Below are positions 1 to 5,111 of a DNA stretch of 7,864 bases, piece after piece. Position numbers and translations under genes: made by a program. The DNA comes from an uncultured Actinomyces sp. (GTDB taxonomy: Bacteria > Actinomycetota > Actinomycetes > Actinomycetales > Actinomycetaceae): contig CAMFDH010000056.1 in NCBI GenBank assembly GCA_945949035.1, forward strand, positions 1 through 7,864, read 5' to 3'. A model generated the notes under the pieces. The model was not told where the DNA came from. It was given only the letters and a program-made list of their open reading frames with translations, and did no database searches. Each line of letters begins with the position of its first letter. Positions within the stretch are counted from its first letter, which is position 1.

Positions 1-129
1 CACATCATTGATCAGTCGAGGCTCCTCGAAGAGGAGTTCAGCAATACGCTTTGCACGCAGCGGATCTCCGGGCATGAGGACCGCGGGGGCGATGTCGCCC
101 TTCTCTGCACGGATGTGTGGTGTGGCCAT
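1..129 (-). CDS. deoD: Purine nucleoside phosphorylase DeoD-type, N-terminal 43 codons only (runs off left edge)
   Basis: The minus strand from the ATG at 129-127 encodes [20 protein letters not shown] followed by [11 protein letters not shown]. This closely resembles the N-terminus of bacterial DeoD (E. coli begins [31 protein letters not shown]). The GDPLRA segment is the phosphate-binding loop of the family. DeoD is a cytoplasmic hexamer that splits purine (deoxy)ribonucleosides with phosphate into the free base and (deoxy)ribose-1-phosphate, for nucleoside salvage. The start is supported by a strong Shine-Dalgarno sequence, GGAGG (minus strand, 139-135), 5 nt before the ATG. Only the first 43 codons are in the window, so most catalytic residues and any operon partners downstream cannot be judged. 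The gene is divergent from the HAD phosphatase gene at 247. Confidence 0.93.
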   Translation of the reverse strand, partial: MATPHIRAEKGDIAPAVLMPGDPLRAKRIAELLFEEPRLINDV

Positions 130-188
130 AGTTTCCTCCATTGGAAAATCGTGAGCAATGACTGCGGCCAGTTCCGCCGCATGCCGTC

Positions 189-217
189 AGTCTAGTGATC
201 TGTCTGGCGGAGCAAAA
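189..217 (-). promoter_or_regulatory. Candidate deoD promoter (minus strand)
   Basis: On the minus strand a TAGACT box (194-189) resembles a -10 element. A weak TTTTGC (217-212) lies 17 nt upstream as a possible -35. This would give a leader of about 50 nt carrying the GGAGG ribosome binding site. The -35 match is poor, so this is only a candidate. Confidence 0.3.
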
Positions 218-234
218 TGGAACCGACCCAAGGG

Positions 235-246
235 TAGGTTAGATCC
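235..246 (+). promoter_or_regulatory. Probable leaderless promoter (-10 TAGGTT) of the HAD phosphatase gene
   Basis: TAGGTT (235-240) fits the actinobacterial -10 consensus TANNNT and ends 6 nt before the ATG at 247. Transcription would therefore start at or very near the A of the start codon. No purine-rich Shine-Dalgarno sequence sits at normal spacing. The same arrangement precedes the genes at 1665 (minus) and 1728, which strengthens the reading. No clear -35 is visible. Confidence 0.55.
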
Positions 247-1032
247 ATGACGAAATCTGACCGACTAGACGGTGCTCACCGTTGGAAACTTGTCGCCTTC
301 GACCTCGATGACACACTGGCGCCCTCGAAGTCTGCCCTCCCTGATCGGATGGCTACGGCGCTGCGCCATCTGCTCAATGTGACCCAGGTTGCCGTGATAT
401 CCGGGGGTGCTTTCCCGCAGTTTGAGTTGCAGCTGCTCGGCAACCTAAATGCCAGCCCGGAGCAACTGGAGAACCTCCACCTTCTTCCGACCTGTGGAAC
501 TAGGTACGCACGCTTTAGTGGTGGAGAGGTCGAAGATGTCTACGATCACCCGCTGAGCGATGACGAGGTGACCAGAGCGATCAGTGCCCTCCAGACCTCC
601 GCGCAGGAACTGGGCCTCTGGACTGAAAACCCGTGGGGAGACATCATCGAGAACCGCCATTCGCAGATTACGTTCTCGGCCCTCGGTCAGGCGGCTCCGC
701 TCGAGGAAAAGCGAAGCTGGGACCCGGATGGAAGCAAGCGAGCCGCCCTCGCCGCTGCGGTCGCGAAGTTGCTTCCTGACCTAGAGGTCCGCTCCGGAGG
801 TTCAACATCGGTTGATATCACAGCCCGGGGTATCGACAAGGCCTACGGCATGAACGCCCTCGTTGAGCAAACTGGGATTGCCAAACAGGACATGCTGTTC
901 ATAGGAGACCGTCTGGATGAGGGTGGGAACGACTACCCGGTCAAGGCCGCCGGCTGGGAGACCCTCGCGGTGACCGGCTGGGAAGATACAGCGGAAGTAG
1001 TTGAGGAGATCGCTAACCAGCTGAGCTCCTAG
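247..1032 (+). CDS. HAD-superfamily (type IIB) phosphatase resembling eukaryotic-type phosphomannomutase
   Basis: This is a 261-residue cytoplasmic HAD protein. Motif I, FDLDDTLAPSKS (residues 18-29), supplies the nucleophile D19 and the acid/base D21. Motif II is ISGG (51-54). K198 in GIDKAYG fits motif III. GDRLDEGGND (220-229) is motif IV and closely resembles GDKTMPGGND of human PMM2. The cap region ENRHSQITFSALGQ (135-148) also aligns with the PMM2 segment FRNGMLNVSPIGR. The family interconverts mannose-6-P and mannose-1-P or hydrolyses sugar phosphates. From memory of the PMM2 alignment, two substrate-phosphate arginines (R134, R141) become Q148 and K155 here, so mutase activity is uncertain. 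The ATG follows a -10-like box by 6 nt, suggesting a leaderless mRNA. The gene ends just before a shared terminator and converges on the DUF3043 gene. HAD membership is near certain; the substrate is not. Confidence 0.88.
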   Translation: MTKSDRLDGAHRWKLVAFDLDDTLAPSKSALPDRMATALRHLLNVTQVAVISGGAFPQFELQLLGNLNASPEQLENLHLLPTCGTRYARFSGGEVEDVYDHPLSDDEVTRAISALQTSAQELGLWTENPWGDIIENRHSQITFSALGQAAPLEEKRSWDPDGSKRAALAAAVAKLLPDLEVRSGGSTSVDITARGIDKAYGMNALVEQTGIAKQDMLFIGDRLDEGGNDYPVKAAGWETLAVTGWEDTAEVVEEIANQLSS

Positions 1033-1049
1033 TAGAGGGTGGAAACAGA

Positions 1050-1077
1050 ATCGCCCCGGAGAAATCTCCGGGGCGAT
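1050..1077. terminator. Bidirectional hairpin terminator between convergent genes
   Basis: A perfect 12-bp stem, ATCGCCCCGGAG paired with CTCCGGGGCGAT, closes an AAAT loop (1062-1065). It lies 18 nt past the HAD gene stop and 6 nt past the stop of the minus-strand DUF3043 gene. It is well placed to end both transcripts. U-tracts on either side are weak, as is common for terminators in GC-rich actinobacteria. Confidence 0.85.
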
Positions 1078-1083
1078 AGTTCT

Positions 1084-1665
1084 CTATTTGGGGAACTCTC
1101 CGCGAGCCACCATCGGCTTGGGGGAGCGCCACCTCCTGGCCATCAGCATTCGTGAGTAGAGGTAGAACCAAGATCCCCTGGGGATCTGCTCACCGGGGAA
1201 CTTCTCAGCAACATGCTTCTTGATCTTGCGCCAGACAAAGAAGGACTCGATCAGCGAAATGAGCAGCATTCCGTAGAAGAGGACGGTGAGGCCGACAATG
1301 ATGAAGTTTCCTGTGGCCCCGAGCATCGGCAGGAATGAGAACAGCAGCATGCCGCCCAGGAAGATCAACATGGCTGGGAGCAGGAACTCGGCTACCGACC
1401 AACGGGCGTCGACGTAGTTGCGGATATAGCGTCGAACGCGTCCCTTGTCCCGAACAGGAAGGTAACGTTCGTCGCCAGTTTCAAGCGCGATTCGTTCGCG
1501 CTCATATGCCTCTGCTCGCTTCTGCTTCGCAATCTGCTTAGCCAACTTTCGGTCTCCCGGCACCAGCGGCTTGCGCAGGGCGGCCTCAGCCTCCCGACGG
1601 GTCGGGGTTGGTCGACCCTTCTTACTAGAAGTTGGGCTTGGCTCTAGGTTCTCTTCACTACTCAC
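1084..1665 (-). CDS. DUF3043 family membrane protein
   Basis: This is a 193-residue protein with the layout of the actinobacterial DUF3043 family. A hydrophilic, basic N-terminus (about 1-90, with KKGRPTPTRREAEAA and RKPLVPGDRK) is followed by two membrane segments (about 91-113 and 119-140) and a basic cytoplasmic C-terminus ending in RSPKPMVARGEFPK. A charged helical stretch (about 39-62, AKQIAKQKRAEAYERERIA) may form a coiled coil. The family function is unknown to me. The gene begins with GTG (minus strand 1665-1663). There is no Shine-Dalgarno sequence, but a TAGCCT box ends 7 nt upstream, so a leaderless mRNA is likely. It is divergent from the M20 dipeptidase gene, a pairing I recall from other actinobacteria, and convergent with the HAD gene. 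The family assignment comes from sequence recognition and I infer no biochemical role. Confidence 0.85.
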   Translation of the reverse strand: MSSEENLEPSPTSSKKGRPTPTRREAEAALRKPLVPGDRKLAKQIAKQKRAEAYERERIALETGDERYLPVRDKGRVRRYIRNYVDARWSVAEFLLPAMLIFLGGMLLFSFLPMLGATGNFIIVGLTVLFYGMLLISLIESFFVWRKIKKHVAEKFPGEQIPRGSWFYLYSRMLMARRWRSPKPMVARGEFPK

Positions 1666-1702
1666 GAGCCCAAGGCTAACGGACTCCGGCTTCTATTCCC
1701 AA
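1666..1702 (-). promoter_or_regulatory. Probable leaderless promoter of the DUF3043 gene (TTGGGA-N18-TAGCCT)
   Basis: On the minus strand TTGGGA (1702-1697) and TAGCCT (1678-1673) are 18 nt apart and match -35 and TANNNT -10 elements. The GTG start follows the -10 box by 7 nt, leaving no room for a ribosome binding site. It lies back to back with the M20 promoter within 62 bp, so the two polymerases would compete for the same DNA. Confidence 0.55.
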
Positions 1703-1715
1703 GCGGGCGAGCCGG

Positions 1716-1727
1716 TAGATTACTCCC
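1716..1727 (+). promoter_or_regulatory. Probable leaderless promoter (-10 TAGATT) of the M20 dipeptidase gene
   Basis: TAGATT (1716-1721) followed by exactly 6 nt and then ATG (1728) copies the arrangement before the HAD gene at 247. No Shine-Dalgarno sequence is present, since ACTCCC separates the box from the start. The -35 region is weak. Confidence 0.55.
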
Positions 1728-3095
1728 ATGAGTAATTTTGATGAACTAGCCGGTCATGTTGATGCTGGCACATCCGCCCAGATCGATGACCTCTCCAAGA
1801 TTGTCGCGATACCTTCCGTTGGGTCCGACCCGAAACATGCAGCAGACCTGCAGCGCAGTGCTGAATTCGTGAGGGACCTCTTTGCTGATCTCGGGTTTAG
1901 TGCGCGAGTGGCTCGCTCAGAAATCGCACCTGGCGCCCCGGGCGCCCCCGCTGTCATCGCAAAGAGCCCCGTCGTAGAGGGACGTCCGACCGTCCTCCTT
2001 TACGCCCACCACGATGTTCAGCCCGTAAACCCCGACCGTTGGTCGTCCTCCCCGTTCGTCGCTGAGATTCGGGGCGATCGGATTTACGGAAGAGGCACAT
2101 CGGACGACGGAGCCGGAATTGCTGTTCACATCGGCGCTGTTCGTGCACTCCAGAGAGTTTCGCCCGAACTACCCGTGAACATCGTGGTGTTCATTGAGGG
2201 AGAGGAAGAGGTCGGTTCGCCTTCGTTCAAGAACTTCTTGGCTGACCACCGTGATGAGCTAGAGGCAGACCTCATCATCGTCGCTGACTCAAACAACTGG
2301 ACGGTGGATGTCCCTGCGGTTACCGCATCACTTCGCGGTGTCGTCACCATTGACGTCAAGGTCGCCGTACTGGAGCATGCGGTGCACTCGGGAATGTTCG
2401 GTGGTCCGATCCTCGATGCCGTGACACTTTCAGCACGTCTGATCTCCACCCTCCACGATCCTTCTGGAAACGTCGCCGTTGCTGGCCTCGGTGGCTCGCC
2501 TAGGGCAGAAGTTGTCTGGGAAGAGGACGATTTCCGCCGGGACGCTTCGGTTCTTCCAGGCTATGAACTTGCTGGCAGCGCCGACCTCGCTGCGCGTGTG
2601 TGGACAATGCCCGCGATTAGCGTGATTGGAATGGACGTCACCTCAGTGGCCGACTCTGCGAACGCGATTATTCCGGAGGCAACATTCAGGCTCAGTGTTC
2701 GTACTGTGCCAGGAACTGACTCATCAGAGGTCGCGTCACTGGTAGAGAGGCACCTGGTCGAGAACGCGCCGTTTGGGTGCCACGTTTCAACAAGTGTTGA
2801 AGAGACCGGCCCTTCATACCTTGCCGATCTCGATAAAGAGGCGGTGCAAGACCTTCGTTGGGCACTGTCTGAGGCATGGGGCACGGACGCGGTAGCGATT
2901 GGTGTTGGAGGGTCGATTCCCTTCATCGCGGAGTTTGAAGAAATGTTCCCGCGCGCAGAAGTTCTGGTGACCGGCGTCGAAGATCCTGCATCAAATGCGC
3001 ATTCAGAAGATGAGTCCCAGTCCCTGAAGATTCTGCGTAATGCCACCCTCGCGGAAGCACTTTTGCTTCAGCGTGCCGGTGCCAGGGCATTTTGA
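1728..3095 (+). CDS. M20/M28 family zinc dipeptidase (dipeptidase/succinyl-diaminopimelate desuccinylase-like)
   Basis: This is a 455-residue, full-length M20 metallopeptidase. YAHHDVQP (92-99) gives metal ligand H94 and D96. GRGTSDDGAG (121-130) gives the bridging aspartate D126. FIEGEEEVGS (155-164) holds the catalytic glutamate and a metal glutamate. ADSNN (186-190) supplies another aspartate ligand. HSGMFGGP (220-227) opens the lid/dimerisation domain, with the histidine that contacts substrate from the partner subunit. GGSIPF (394-399) and NAHSEDES (423-430, ligand H425) complete the site. The usual Lys in the SDDKG motif is Gly here. I recall GAG at this position in actinobacterial dipeptidases, so it need not be a defect. 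There is no signal peptide, so the enzyme probably hydrolyses imported dipeptides in the cytoplasm. It is preceded by a leaderless-type promoter shared back to back with the DUF3043 gene. Exact substrate is unknown. Confidence 0.92.
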   Translation: MSNFDELAGHVDAGTSAQIDDLSKIVAIPSVGSDPKHAADLQRSAEFVRDLFADLGFSARVARSEIAPGAPGAPAVIAKSPVVEGRPTVLLYAHHDVQPVNPDRWSSSPFVAEIRGDRIYGRGTSDDGAGIAVHIGAVRALQRVSPELPVNIVVFIEGEEEVGSPSFKNFLADHRDELEADLIIVADSNNWTVDVPAVTASLRGVVTIDVKVAVLEHAVHSGMFGGPILDAVTLSARLISTLHDPSGNVAVAGLGGSPRAEVVWEEDDFRRDASVLPGYELAGSADLAARVWTMPAISVIGMDVTSVADSANAIIPEATFRLSVRTVPGTDSSEVASLVERHLVENAPFGCHVSTSVEETGPSYLADLDKEAVQDLRWALSEAWGTDAVAIGVGGSIPFIAEFEEMFPRAEVLVTGVEDPASNAHSEDESQSLKILRNATLAEALLLQRAGARAF

Positions 3096-3134
3096 TCTGA
3101 GAGCGGAAACACCCCTCCCGCATCCTCTTCCACA

Positions 3135-3163
3135 GTGACACTAGGAATGGAGCCGCGTAATGT
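3135..3163 (+). promoter_or_regulatory. Promoter of the hesB/erpA-like gene (GTGACA-N17-TAATGT)
   Basis: GTGACA (3135-3140) matches TTGACA at 5 of 6 positions. After exactly 17 nt comes TAATGT (3158-3163), a good TANNNT -10. The expected transcription start near 3170 gives a leader of about 30 nt ending in the ribosome binding site at 3191-3195. It is the best-formed sigma-70-type promoter in the window. Confidence 0.65.
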
Positions 3164-3190
3164 GGATGGGGGGATATCCCTACTTACCAC

Positions 3191-3195
3191 GGAGG
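3191..3195 (+). promoter_or_regulatory. Ribosome binding site that fixes the hesB/erpA start
   Basis: GGAGG lies 5 nt before the ATG at 3201. An in-frame GTG at 3135 is also open but falls on the predicted -35 box and has no ribosome binding site. The start at 3201 is therefore chosen. Confidence 0.8.
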
Positions 3196-3200
3196 TACAG

Positions 3201-3554
3201 ATGTCTGACTTGCTAACTGAGCTGCCAACACACGAGGTCAAGCTCTCAGAAAAGGCTGCAGAAAAGGTGAAGAGCCTTCTTGAACAAGAGGGCCGCCAAG
3301 ACCTTAGGCTGCGAATTGCCGTTCAGCCCGGCGGCTGCTCGGGGCTCATCTATCAGCTTTACTTTGATGAGCGTCTCCTCGACGGGGATGCCGTCGTGGA
3401 CTTCGGCGGCGTCGAGGTCGTGGTTGACCGCATGAGTCTGCCTTACCTTGCCGGAGCCACCATCGATTTCTCCGACACGATTGAGCGGATGGGTTTCACC
3501 ATCGATAATCCGAACGCAGGAAGTTCATGCGCCTGCGGAGAGTCATTCCACTAG
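3201..3554 (+). CDS. erpA: HesB/IscA/ErpA A-type iron-sulfur cluster carrier
   Basis: This is a 117-residue protein of normal size for A-type carriers. The three cluster-binding cysteines are present: C46 in QPGGCSGLIYQL, and C110 and C112 in the terminal SSCACGESFH. The family receives Fe-S clusters from a scaffold and delivers them to apo-enzymes in the cytoplasm. The start is at 3201 because of the GGAGG sequence 5 nt upstream and the MSDLL start typical of short N-termini. Extending to 3135 would add 22 unrelated residues encoded by the promoter. The gene has its own promoter and a terminator-like hairpin 25 nt after its stop, so it is probably monocistronic. No isc/suf partners are in the window. 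The gene symbol is by family; the distinction between ErpA, IscA and HesB cannot be made from sequence alone. Confidence 0.92.
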   Translation: MSDLLTELPTHEVKLSEKAAEKVKSLLEQEGRQDLRLRIAVQPGGCSGLIYQLYFDERLLDGDAVVDFGGVEVVVDRMSLPYLAGATIDFSDTIERMGFTIDNPNAGSSCACGESFH

Positions 3555-3579
3555 GCCAAAAGGTCACCAAGCAACTAAC

Positions 3580-3605
3580 GATGTCCCCGCAGCAGGCGGG
3601 GCATC
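3580..3605 (+). terminator. Terminator-like hairpin after the hesB/erpA gene
   Basis: GATG-T-CCCCGC (3580-3590) pairs with GCGGGGCATC (3596-3605) around an AGCAG loop: 10 bp with one bulged T at 3584. It is followed by TCTAATTC, a poor U-tract. It separates the Fe-S carrier gene from the FKBP gene start at 3634. Because no clear promoter lies between the hairpin and 3634, it might instead sit in the leader of the FKBP transcript. Confidence 0.65.
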
Positions 3606-3633
3606 TCTAATTCAGAAGAAGGGTACCGTCAGC

Positions 3634-4413
3634 ATGCGAACGGCACGATTCACCACTCGGGTTGCAGCGCTAGCAATCGCCGCCACACTTGGCTTGGCGG
3701 CCTGTAGCACCCCGGGCTCAACCGATTCATCCTCACAGTCCGGCCCAGAATCCGGTAGCAGCGCTGAGTCGGGCTCAGACAGTGGTCCAGAGGTTGATCG
3801 GAACCCAACCGGAGAGCTCCCCAAGATCTCGGGCGCATTCGGTGAGGTGCCGGTGATGACACCTGTCGAGGCCGAAGCCCCAAAGGTGATTACCGTTGAG
3901 ACCCTTGAAAAGGGCGATGGTGCGGTTGTTGGCGTTGACGACGTGGTCACCGTTAACTACGCAGGGTTCCTCTGGGATGGCACTCCCTTTGATTCGTCCT
4001 TCGGACGTGGCGCCCCGTCGACCTTCTCGCTTAACTCGGTGATCCAGGCTTGGAAGTACGGGCTTGCGGACACGAAGGTCGGGGATCGCGTCCTCCTGAT
4101 TGCACCACCTGAATGGGGCTACGGTGACCAGGCAAACGGAGATATTCCCGCCGGCTCAACACTCGTTTTTGTGGTGGACATCATCGAGGTGTTCGGATCG
4201 GACACCAGCGCCCTCGAAAGTGCAGAGCTGACTGACACCCCGCTACCGGCGGGCCTGATTGTTGAAGGCGAGCTCGGCGAGGCACCGACCGTTTCGTTTG
4301 AGGACGGAGTTGCATCGCCGGAGTCAGAGCAAACCGTAGTGATTGCAGAGGGCGATGGCTCGGTTATCACCGCGGATGACACCGTCGTCTACCACTACTT
4401 GGGAACCTACTAG
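3634..4413 (+). CDS. FKBP-type peptidyl-prolyl isomerase lipoprotein, interrupted after the first FKBP domain
   Basis: As read, the product is 259 residues. The N-terminus is a lipoprotein signal: basic MRTARFTTR, a hydrophobic stretch (10-20), and lipobox LAAC with lipidated C24. A Ser/Gly/Asp/Glu-rich linker (about 25-58) follows. The first FKBP domain (about 86-188) keeps the usual binding-pocket residues: Y109, F119-D120 (GTPFDSS), W140 (VIQAWKYG), Y163 (WGYGD) and F179 (LVFVVDII). It should catalyse proline isomerisation and assist folding outside the membrane. A second FKBP-like domain begins near residue 204 but is cut by TAG at codon 260 (4411-4413), while coding sense continues in the same frame to 4593. 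The start at 3634 is supported by the signal peptide, with a GAAGAAGGG purine run about 10 nt upstream. Open frame further upstream overlaps the Fe-S carrier gene and has no coding sense. The first domain could remain functional. Confidence 0.88.
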   Translation: MRTARFTTRVAALAIAATLGLAACSTPGSTDSSSQSGPESGSSAESGSDSGPEVDRNPTGELPKISGAFGEVPVMTPVEAEAPKVITVETLEKGDGAVVGVDDVVTVNYAGFLWDGTPFDSSFGRGAPSTFSLNSVIQAWKYGLADTKVGDRVLLIAPPEWGYGDQANGDIPAGSTLVFVVDIIEVFGSDTSALESAELTDTPLPAGLIVEGELGEAPTVSFEDGVASPESEQTVVIAEGDGSVITADDTVVYHYLGTY

Positions 4414-4593
4414 GGCACCGATGTTGAGGCCGTTTCAACCTGGGAAAGCGGTGCGCAGGCGATCCCAGCTCAGGGATCATTGTTTCTTGGGGAGAAAGTG
4501 GGATCGCGAATCGCATACGTGTTCCCCAGTGCCGGAACCGACCAACCCGCAATGGTGATGGTGGTTGATATTCTGGCTGCTTACAAGCAGTAG
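4414..4593 (+). pseudogene. Severed C-terminal part of the FKBP lipoprotein (second FKBP-like domain)
   Basis: Continuing the frame of the FKBP gene past the TAG gives 59 further codons up to TAG at 4591-4593. They read GTDVEAVSTWESGAQ, then LGEKVGSRIAYVFP and finally MVMVVDILAAYKQ. These parallel the first domain (FDSSFGRGAP, KVGDRVLLIAPP, TLVFVVDII). Aligning the domains puts the TAG opposite W114, whose codon is TGG (3973-3975), so a single G-to-A change explains the stop. The second domain has also lost the FD and GYG pocket residues, which suggests a structural rather than catalytic role. No ribosome binding site and start of its own are evident. The undamaged protein would be 319 residues. 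It may be a true nonsense mutation, a readthrough site or a sequencing error. Confidence 0.75.
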
Positions 4594-4604
4594 CAGGTCA
4601 CACA

Positions 4605-4645
4605 CCCACGGGGGCATCAAGTCAACATGCAGCTTCCCCCGTGGG
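4605..4645 (+). terminator. Long inverted repeat after the FKBP gene, possible terminator
   Basis: CCCACGGGGG (4605-4614) and CCCCCGTGGG (4636-4645) form a perfect 10-bp stem around a 21-nt loop, which can pair further through CAT/ATG (4615-4617 with 4627-4629). It lies 11 nt after the second, original stop of the FKBP frame, fitting a terminator for the full-length gene. There is no U-tract. It ends just upstream of a TAGACT box (4649-4654) that could be the -10 of the next gene, so a regulatory role cannot be excluded. Confidence 0.6.
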
Positions 4646-4695
4646 CGGTAGACTGTAAATGTTTGGTTCCGTGCCCAGATAGATGGGCAGGACGT

Positions 4696-4702
4696 TGAGG
4701 AG
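4696..4702 (+). promoter_or_regulatory. Ribosome binding site that supports a TTG start
   Basis: GAGGAGA ends 6 nt before the TTG at 4709. No ATG or GTG is better placed in this frame, and the ATG at 4659 is out of frame. This makes TTG the probable start of the receiver-like gene. Confidence 0.7.
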
Positions 4703-4708
4703 AAACTT

Positions 4709-5107
4709 TTGGACGCTCAGGTCGTTGACGTACTGATCTACTCCGCTAACGCAGAGACTCGCCAGGCAGTGATTGAAGGTACGGGTGTGCGTCCGGGTCG
4801 GGACTCTGCACGGCTGAACTGGATTGAGACCGCCACGGCAGCCGGTGCGCTGAAGGCTGTTGCTGATCATCAGCCTCGAATTGTTGTGCTTGATGCGGAG
4901 ACCCCCAAAGTTGGGGGTATGGCAGTCGCACAGGATATTCGTAATGAACTCGATCTGCCGGGACAGCCGCTGGTCATTCTGCTGACGGCTCGCCCGCAGG
5001 ATCACTGGCTCGCAACCTGGTCAGGTGCAGCATTTACGGTTCAGGCCCCGTATGATCCACTGGAGCTCCAGGAAACGATGGTGGAGGCCCTCAACGCGAC
5101 AAGGTAG
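4709..5107 (+). CDS. Degenerate response-regulator receiver (pseudo-receiver) domain protein
   Basis: This is a 132-residue single-domain protein with the alternating pattern of a CheY-like receiver: VVDVLIYSAN (beta 1), RIVVLDAETPKVGGMAVAQ (beta 3, with D62 in place of the phospho-acceptor), PLVILLTARP (beta 4, T93) and GAAFTVQAPYDPLELQETM (beta 5 and last helix). Two conserved sites are missing. The acidic pair after beta 1 is replaced by Ser-Ala (YSANAE), and the lysine of the KP motif by alanine (QAP, A113). Canonical Mg-dependent phosphorylation is therefore doubtful. There is no DNA-binding domain. It starts with TTG behind a GAGGAGA site and ends 4 nt before the trpD ATG, so the two are probably translated from one mRNA. 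Its role is not known to me; a protein-interaction role is an inference. The receiver fold assignment is good, but signalling function is uncertain. Confidence 0.75.
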   Translation: MDAQVVDVLIYSANAETRQAVIEGTGVRPGRDSARLNWIETATAAGALKAVADHQPRIVVLDAETPKVGGMAVAQDIRNELDLPGQPLVILLTARPQDHWLATWSGAAFTVQAPYDPLELQETMVEALNATR

Positions 5108-5111
5108 GCCT

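Noticed and set aside
1931..1949. GC-rich palindrome GGCGCCCCGGGCGCC in the M20 gene
   Set aside because: It encodes a GAPGAP repeat in the protein, and the symmetry follows from Gly-Ala-Pro codons.
2126..3046. Long minus-strand open frames opposite the M20 gene (107 and 161 codons)
   Set aside because: Ser/Thr/Arg-rich low-complexity translations typical of antisense frames in GC-rich genes. The plus strand is a complete conserved peptidase.
3448..3633. Upstream extension of the FKBP frame, overlapping the Fe-S carrier gene
   Set aside because: It has no homology and crosses the terminator hairpin. The signal peptide with lipobox starts cleanly at 3634.
4461..4478. Inverted repeat GATCCC-AGCTCA-GGGATC
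   Set aside because: It lies within the severed FKBP coding part, is short, and has no T-tract or promoter nearby.
5025..5111. Upstream extension of trpD by 29 residues
   Set aside because: It is an out-of-frame shadow of the receiver gene. ATG at 5112 gives the expected TrpD N-terminus.
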